A stretch of DNA of 64,000 nucleotides from Bacillus subtilis. GTDB lineage: Bacteria; Bacillota; Bacilli; Bacillales; Bacillaceae_C. The DNA lies in NCBI RefSeq assembly GCF_008764245.1, contig NZ_VTQV01000004.1, positions 1 through 64,000 on the forward strand. The letters run 5' to 3'. Shown here in pieces: positions 59,011-64,000 of the stretch (its first letter is position 1; each line of letters starts with the position of its first letter). The notes under the pieces are model-generated. The model did no database searches, had not been told where the DNA came from, and saw nothing but the letters and a program-made list of their open reading frames with translations. Both the position numbers and the translations under genes were made by a program.

Positions 59011-59217
59011 CCCAATCCCTTAATATTTAACCAGGCTTATCTTGTGGGACTAGCCCCTAGATTGGGGCCGCCCACGAAGATACTCCTACTGAATTGAACA
59101 AAATTCGGACAACGAACATTAAAAAATTCAATTAGATGTTTTAAAATTCAAACCCTTTGCATTTTTTGATAATCTGTCCAATATGACTTAATCTCAAAAT
59201 TGAAAAATTTTATGTAC

Positions 59218-59291
59218 AATTGGTGAAATTCGGGATTTAATTGGTGAAAACTTTGACACAATTGGTGAAACTTTGATATTAATTGAGGAAT
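59218..59291. repeat. four direct repeats at exact 21-bp spacing
   Basis: AATTGGTGAAA starts at 59218, 59239 and 59260, with a decayed fourth unit (AATTGAGGAAT) at 59281. The period is exactly 21 bases, two DNA turns or seven codons. On the minus strand one frame reads a seven-residue repeat with Ser-Pro, but there is no start codon and it is only about 35 codons long. Either a binding-site array or the remnant of a repeat-coding stretch. Confidence 0.7.
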
Positions 59292-59371
59292 TTACTTTTT
59301 TTAAAATTTATCCTTGCATTTTTCTCCACCCAGGCTTATAATCAGTTTCAATCAGATAATGCTTTATTTTT

Positions 59372-59680
59372 TTAAAGACGATGAAGAGAAAAAGTAGGAT
59401 TAATGGTTTTATACAGAGAGCTTCGGCAGCTGAAAAGAAGCAAAAATCACAATCTGAACAATGGCCTCTGAGTTGCGAACTGAACATCCGCTTTCGGATT
59501 AGTAGGTGCCGACGAGATTTGGTACTCGTTATCAATACCACAGTATTTCGAGCAAAGATGTATTTGTGCTCCAGTACTTGCTGAGGCTGTTTTGTGTGAG
59601 CAAACAGTAAAATAAGGTGGTACCACGTGAATGCAACCACGTCCTTATCTTTTGTATAAAGATACGGGCGTGGTTTTTTG
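59372..59680 (+). promoter_or_regulatory. T-box leader, probable methionine (AUG) specifier
   Basis: The leader begins with GACGATGAAGAG and AGTA (stem I base and S-turn side). The 3' arm of stem I has CTGAACAATGGCCTCTGAG, in which ATG (59461-59463) is the best specifier codon; AAT at 59460-59462 is the alternative. The T-box proper AAGGTGGTACCACG is at 59614-59627. A terminator stem (AACCACG…/…CGTGGTT, about 59635-59675) ends in a T-run. Uncharged tRNA would stabilise the antiterminator and switch on the SAM hydrolase/ECF operon. Confidence 0.9.
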
Positions 59681-59717
59681 GTTTTCTAAAACTTTTTTAC
59701 AGATGGAGGAATTTACA

Positions 59718-60575
59718 ATGACAAACAGTTTAGTGATTCAAACAGATTTCGGTTTAAGTGACGGTGCAGTGAGCGCTATGTACGGTGTGGCGATTTCAGT
59801 CGATCCGACACTTAGAATCTTTGACCTAACCCATGACATACCACAATATAATATATGGGAAGGGTCGTATCGCCTCTATCAAACCATATCATATTGGCCT
59901 GAAGGAACGGTCTTCATTTCAGTCGTTGATCCCGGAGTTGGCTCCAATCGCCGTAGCATTGTAATAAAAACAACGGAGAATCAATACATCGTTACCCCAG
60001 ATAATGGAACATTGACTCATATAAAAGACGCGATTGGGATCGAAGAAGTCAGAATCATTGATGAAACCGTCAACCGCCTCCCTAAATCGGGGGAATCGTA
60101 TACATTCCATGGCCGTGACGTGTATGCATATACGGGGGCAAGACTTGCATCTGGAGTCATCACATTTGAAGAAGTTGGCCCTGAAGTTCCAGTCGATTCT
60201 GTCACTGAACTTGCAAAATTTGATCCAACCATCGATGAATCTTCCGTTACTGGAAATATCGATATTCTTGATATCCGTTTCGGAAACCTTTGGACAAATA
60301 TCGACAGAACTCTTTTCCTGCAATTAGGAGTTGAGTATGGAGATAGTTTTGAAGTGACTATTCATAATGATACACGCCAGGTATATAAAAACATCATGAC
60401 GTATGGACGATCCTTCGCTGACAGTCATTTAGGCGAACCATTAATTTACGTAAATTCGCTTGATAAACTCGGAATAGCTCTCAACCAAGGGTCATTCGCC
60501 AATGCCTATCATATTGAAACGGGTGCAAATTGGAAAATATCTCTCCGCAAAGTGCCAAAAGCCATATATAATTAA
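59718..60575 (+). CDS. SAM hydrolase/SAM hydroxide adenosyltransferase (DUF62)
   Basis: The start is ATG 59718, seven bases after GGAGG; a longer frame back to 59631 runs through the T-box terminator and is not used. The 285-residue protein has the family motifs QTDFGLSDGAVSAMYGV at the N-terminus, VDPGVG near residue 80, TPDNGTL and FHGRDVYA. Members split S-adenosylmethionine into adenosine and methionine. A Met-type T-box upstream and an ECF importer downstream suggest recovery of methionine from imported SAM or a related compound; the link is inference. Confidence 0.9.
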   Translation: MTNSLVIQTDFGLSDGAVSAMYGVAISVDPTLRIFDLTHDIPQYNIWEGSYRLYQTISYWPEGTVFISVVDPGVGSNRRSIVIKTTENQYIVTPDNGTLTHIKDAIGIEEVRIIDETVNRLPKSGESYTFHGRDVYAYTGARLASGVITFEEVGPEVPVDSVTELAKFDPTIDESSVTGNIDILDIRFGNLWTNIDRTLFLQLGVEYGDSFEVTIHNDTRQVYKNIMTYGRSFADSHLGEPLIYVNSLDKLGIALNQGSFANAYHIETGANWKISLRKVPKAIYN

Positions 60576-60620
60576 GTAGACATTGTTATTAAAATTTTCA
60601 AAAAGGGAGAAGGATCAAAA

Positions 60621-61172
60621 GTGGGGAAAAATTTAGCAATTAAAACAATCGTTGCGATTGGGATTGGAGCCGCTGTGTTTGTAATTTTAGGTAGATTTGC
60701 ATCGATTCCTACAGGAATTCCGAACACTTCAATTAATACAGCATACGCATTTTTAGCGCTAATGGCGGTTGTATTCGGTCCAATTGCAGGTGGACTTATC
60801 GGGTTGATTGGGCATGCTTTGCAAGATTCGATTACGTACGGCTCAATATGGTGGAGCTGGGTAATCGTTTCAGCATTCGTTGGACTATTTATCGGATTGG
60901 CCGCCAAACGAATCAATATCGAATCCGGAGAATTTGGTAAAAAGCAAATAATTTCTTTTAATATTGTTCAAGCTCTTGTCAATATTATTGGCTGGGGACT
61001 AATTGCTCCATCCCTTGATATACTCATTTATGCGGAACCTGCAAACAAAGTATGGACTCAAGGGATTGCAGCCGGACTAGCAAACATAGTTACAGTAGCC
61101 GTCCTAGGCACAATTTTACTCGCAGCTTACGCAAAAACTAGGGTGAAAAGTGGCAGTTTGAAAGCAGAATAA
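60621..61172 (+). CDS. ECF transporter S component, UPF0397 family
   Basis: The 183-residue membrane protein has about five or six hydrophobic segments and the UPF0397 signature [21 protein letters not shown] components bind the small-molecule substrate and dock on EcfT with two ATPases. GTG 60621 lies after AGGGAGAAGGATC. The T-box context favours methionine, SAM or a precursor as substrate; family members of unknown ligand are common, so this stays tentative. Confidence 0.88.
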   Translation: MGKNLAIKTIVAIGIGAAVFVILGRFASIPTGIPNTSINTAYAFLALMAVVFGPIAGGLIGLIGHALQDSITYGSIWWSWVIVSAFVGLFIGLAAKRINIESGEFGKKQIISFNIVQALVNIIGWGLIAPSLDILIYAEPANKVWTQGIAAGLANIVTVAVLGTILLAAYAKTRVKSGSLKAE

Positions 61173-61203
61173 AGATTTTTAATATACAATAGAGAGGATG
61201 ATG

Positions 61204-61234
61204 CGAGGAAATCGTAATTCGATTTCCTCGTTTT
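61204..61234 (+). terminator. terminator-like hairpin inside the ECF operon
   Basis: CGAGGAAATCG (61204-61214) pairs exactly with CGATTTCCTCG (61220-61230) around five bases, followed by TTTT. It lies between the S component and ATPase genes in a 136-base gap and could reduce expression of the energising module. Confidence 0.75.
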
Positions 61235-61308
61235 GAGTTCATTTTATGAAATCCAGCAATGAGTAAATTTTCAAAGGAATTGCGAGTATGTAACCAAGGA
61301 GATCACAA

Positions 61309-63015
61309 ATGAAAAAGCCCGTTATTCAATTTGAACAATTTAATTTTAAATATCGCACCCAAACCGATCCGACTCTTCATGATATTAATTTAACGATTTA
61401 CGAAGGGGAAAGAGTGCTGATCGTAGGTCCATCTGGTTCAGGAAAAAGCACGATTGGTCATTGCCTCAACGGTTTAATTCCGTTTTCCTATAAAGGAGAG
61501 ATTACCGGGAATTTGAAAATTATGAGGCAAGAAACAAAAAACCTCGATATTTTTTCACTTTCAAAAATGGTTGGAACGGTTTTACAAGATCCTGATGGGC
61601 AATTTATAGGTCTTACTGTTGGCGAGGATATCGCTTTCGCACTTGAAAATGACGTACGGGAGCAGGACGAAATGTTCTCAATCGTAAAAGACGTTTCCAA
61701 AATGGTCGATATGGACGATTATTTACAATCTTCGCTTCACCAATTATCGGGAGGTCAAAAGCAACGTGTGTCTTTAGCAGGAGTAATGGTGGATGATGTT
61801 GATATTTTACTTTTTGACGAGCCGCTTGCCAATCTTGATCCAGCAACAGGAAAACATGCGATTCACCTCATCGATCGCATTCAAAAGGAAACAAATACAA
61901 CCGTCGTCATCATTGAGCATCGCCTCGAAGATGTACTTGAATGCCATGTCGATCGAATTATTGTTGTGGATAAAGGCAGAATTGTAGCTGACCTTACACC
62001 CGATGAATTACTTGCATCTTCTATCCTAGAAGAATGCAATATTCGCGAACCGCTTTTTGTAAAAGCTGCAAAATACGCAGGAAGCAAAGTGACAGCGGAA
62101 TCAAAACCATCCCATATCCATACATTTTCCGTTGATAAGGACAAGCTTCTTACCTGGTTCGAAGCAACGAATCCACCTGAAAGGAAAAAGAAAACAGATC
62201 CAATTTTAGAGCTGGAAAACATTCATTTCAGCTATTCGCCAGGACGCGAAATTATTCACGGCGTTTCTTTTACCATTGAAAAAGGCGAAATGGTTAGTAT
62301 TGCTGGTAAAAATGGAGCCGGAAAATCGACATTGGCTAGTCTCATCTGTGGATTTGTGAAACCGAATTCCGGACGGATTCTTTTTAATGGTGAAGACATC
62401 ACGAACGATACGATTAAAGAACGAGCCGAGCGGATTGGACTTGTCATGCAAAATCCGAATCAAATGATTTCAAAACATATGATTTTTGAAGAAGTGGCGC
62501 TAGGATTGGTGTTGCGCGGCGTGCCTGAAGATGAAATAAAGGAACGAGTTGAAAAGACTTTAAAGATATGTGGCCTTTATCCATTTCGAAATTGGCCGAT
62601 TTCAGCCCTTAGCTTCGGGCAAAAGAAGCGCGTCACCATTGCTTCGATATTAGTATTGGAGCCTGCGTTAATTATTTTAGATGAACCAACTGCAGGACAA
62701 GATTTCAAGCACTACACAGAAATCATGGAATTTTTATCCGAATTAAATGAACAAGGCATCACAATCTTAATGATCACACATGATATGCACTTAATGCTTG
62801 AGTACACACCGCGAGCAATCGTCATTGCCGACGGGGAAAAAATTGCTGATGATACTTCAGCGAATATCCTTACAGATCGAAACGTAATCAAAAAAGCAAA
62901 TTTAAAAGAGACTTCCCTATTCGAATTAGCCGTAAAAGCAGGAGTCAAAGAACCAAGAGAATTCGTTGGACGATTTATCGCCTTCGATAAGGAGGTTCGA
63001 ACATCATGGCAGTAG
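61309..63015 (+). CDS. ECF transporter ATPase, two fused ABC domains
   Basis: The 568-residue protein has two full ABC domains. N-terminal: Walker A GPSGSGKST, LSGGQKQRVSLAGVMVDDVDILLFDEPLANLD. C-terminal: GKNGAGKST, ALSFGQKKRVTIASILVLEPALIILDEPTAGQD. They are joined by a linker of about 50 residues (DUF3744-type region, about 245-300). It powers the S component/EcfT complex. In the second domain the signature reads LSFGQ rather than LSGGQ. ATG follows AAGGAG. Confidence 0.9.
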   Translation: MKKPVIQFEQFNFKYRTQTDPTLHDINLTIYEGERVLIVGPSGSGKSTIGHCLNGLIPFSYKGEITGNLKIMRQETKNLDIFSLSKMVGTVLQDPDGQFIGLTVGEDIAFALENDVREQDEMFSIVKDVSKMVDMDDYLQSSLHQLSGGQKQRVSLAGVMVDDVDILLFDEPLANLDPATGKHAIHLIDRIQKETNTTVVIIEHRLEDVLECHVDRIIVVDKGRIVADLTPDELLASSILEECNIREPLFVKAAKYAGSKVTAESKPSHIHTFSVDKDKLLTWFEATNPPERKKKTDPILELENIHFSYSPGREIIHGVSFTIEKGEMVSIAGKNGAGKSTLASLICGFVKPNSGRILFNGEDITNDTIKERAERIGLVMQNPNQMISKHMIFEEVALGLVLRGVPEDEIKERVEKTLKICGLYPFRNWPISALSFGQKKRVTIASILVLEPALIILDEPTAGQDFKHYTEIMEFLSELNEQGITILMITHDMHLMLEYTPRAIVIADGEKIADDTSANILTDRNVIKKANLKETSLFELAVKAGVKEPREFVGRFIAFDKEVRTSWQ

Positions 63016-63839
63016 AAATGCTTGCATATATTGAGCGCCCATCGCCGATCCATCGGCTGACAGGTGCAACGAAACTCATCTGCTTTATTTTATGGTCCAC
63101 AGCCGCCATGCTTACGTATGATACACGAGTGTTACTATTTTTATTTGTCGCAAGCATCGCTATTTTCATCGCGTCTCAAGTAAAAGTTCGCGACATCTCC
63201 TTTGTGTTGATTTTCATTTTGGCGTTTTTACTGCTAAACAATATCGCCATCTACATTTTTTCACCGCAAGAAGGAGTAAAAATTTATGGTACAAGCCATG
63301 TCGTGTTTGAAATAATAGGAAGATATAACGTAACATGGGAGCAACTATTTTATCAATTTAATATAACAATTAAGTATTTTACAATTATCCCAGCTGCTCT
63401 TTTGTTTATTGTAACGACACATCCGAGTGAATTCGCGGCTTCACTGAACAAAATCGGGGTTAGCTATCGAATTTCCTATGCTGTCGCATTAGCTTTACGC
63501 TATATCCCTGATATCCAGCGTGACTTCCGCAACATTGCCATCACCCAACAAGCACGAGGAATCGACATGTCGAGCAAAGAAAAACTAGGGAAGAGAATTA
63601 AAAACATTGGTTCCATCATCATCCCATTAATACTATCGAGCTTAGAGCGAATCGAAGTCATTAGCAACGCCATGGAACTGCGCGGGTTCGGAAAAAATAA
63701 AAAGCGCTCTTGGTACAGTGCCCGTCCATTCAAACGAATTGACTATATTGCTCTCATTTTAGTAGGGATTGCGTTCGTTCTTTCACTTATTATTACTTTT
63801 TATGATGGAAGTAGATTTTATAATCCGTTCGGGGCGTGA
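63006..63839 (+). CDS. ECF transporter transmembrane component EcfT
   Basis: The 277-residue membrane protein has about five hydrophobic segments and the two Ala-Arg-Gly type coupling motifs of EcfT: AITQQARGIDM near residue 180 and AMELRGFGKNKKR near 225. It overlaps the ATPase gene by 10 bases, with AAGGAGG inside the latter, so translation is coupled. Last gene of the operon. Confidence 0.9.
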   Translation: MAVEMLAYIERPSPIHRLTGATKLICFILWSTAAMLTYDTRVLLFLFVASIAIFIASQVKVRDISFVLIFILAFLLLNNIAIYIFSPQEGVKIYGTSHVVFEIIGRYNVTWEQLFYQFNITIKYFTIIPAALLFIVTTHPSEFAASLNKIGVSYRISYAVALALRYIPDIQRDFRNIAITQQARGIDMSSKEKLGKRIKNIGSIIIPLILSSLERIEVISNAMELRGFGKNKKRSWYSARPFKRIDYIALILVGIAFVLSLIITFYDGSRFYNPFGA

Positions 63840-63934
63840 TGGTACACCCTTATGACAGGGGGAATCATTTTAAACAACGAGGAAGCCAATAATTCCTTCA
63901 TACCTGAAAAAGTGAAACGTATTTTTACTTTTTA

Positions 63935-63972
63935 GAGTCCCCATGCCCAGCAAAATCCTTGCATGGGGAACT
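63935..63972 (+). terminator. terminator after the ECF operon
   Basis: GAGTCCCCATGC (63935-63946) pairs with GCATGGGGAACTC (63961-63973) with one bulge. The T-run after it is modest. Nothing else can be supported in 63840-64000. Confidence 0.55.
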
Positions 63973-64000
63973 CCATTTGTTCGTTTGGCAAATTATTAAT

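Noticed and set aside
59218..59291. CRISPR array
   Set aside because: Units are about 11 bases with 10-base spacers, far below CRISPR sizes, and no cas genes are present.
59631..59717. Longer N-terminus for the SAM hydrolase
   Set aside because: The extra codons run through the T-box terminator, and the ATG at 59718 has a clear GGAGG site.

Overview
The window comes from a low-GC Gram-positive bacterium, most likely a Bacillaceae member that degrades plant polysaccharides. The reasons are AT-rich sequence, strong AGGAGG-type ribosome binding sites with several TTG/GTG starts, CcpA-type cre sites, a T-box leader, a SipW/TasA-type matrix operon and sugar ABC importers that lack their own ATPase. 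Species cannot be told from the sequence.

Region 1 (about 334-15660, minus strand) is a glucuronoxylan/aldouronate locus: a GntR/FCD regulator, GH67 alpha-glucuronidase (aguA), mannonate dehydratase (uxuA), an SDR-type fructuronate reductase (uxuB), a LplBCA/AguEFG-like importer, a YesL-like membrane protein, a Nif3-like protein, a Gfo/Idh/MocA oxidoreductase and a GH2 beta-galactosidase-like gene broken by one in-frame TGA. An identical decamer (TACTAGTATG) in the gntR and transporter promoters is a candidate operator. A methyl-accepting chemotaxis protein (15956-18073, plus) points away from it.

Region 2 (18226-25807, minus) holds dgoD, a KDPG/KDPGal aldolase, a GH2 hydrolase, an SDR, an SMP-30 lactonase and a zinc alcohol dehydrogenase. 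Together they look like an oxidative galactose or related aldose pathway with no sugar-acid kinase in view. An AraC regulator and a short plus-strand set (orphan solute-binding lipoprotein, GH43, Gfo/Idh, metallo-beta-lactamase fold) follow up to 32443.

Region 3 (32720-41312) contains a secreted multi-SH3b glucosaminidase with seven 240-bp repeats, a decayed second copy of its 5' part, oligoendopeptidase F, a small zinc-ribbon membrane protein, a LOG-family protein and a small MazG-like protein. Two copies of a ~160-200 bp element with inverted ends lie in opposite orientation at 25.9 and 41.1 kb.

Region 4 (41432-56517, minus) is a probable galactan/arabinogalactan locus: a GH59-type secreted hydrolase, a 2037-residue secreted protein with two LamG/Ig/GH43 halves, and a YtfQRT-YjfF-like importer transcribed with it. 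Next to it lies a tapA-sipW-tasA-like operon (56879-58633). Its upstream region is a clear duplicate of the ytfQ upstream region, including a cre-like operator overlapping a -10 box. This suggests shared carbon control of matrix fibre and galactan uptake and is the most unusual feature of the window.

Region 5 (59372-63839, plus) is a T-box leader (probable AUG/Met specifier) followed by a SAM hydrolase/adenosyltransferase (DUF62) and an ECF transporter (UPF0397 S component, fused double ATPase, EcfT), likely a methionine- or SAM-related salvage/uptake operon.
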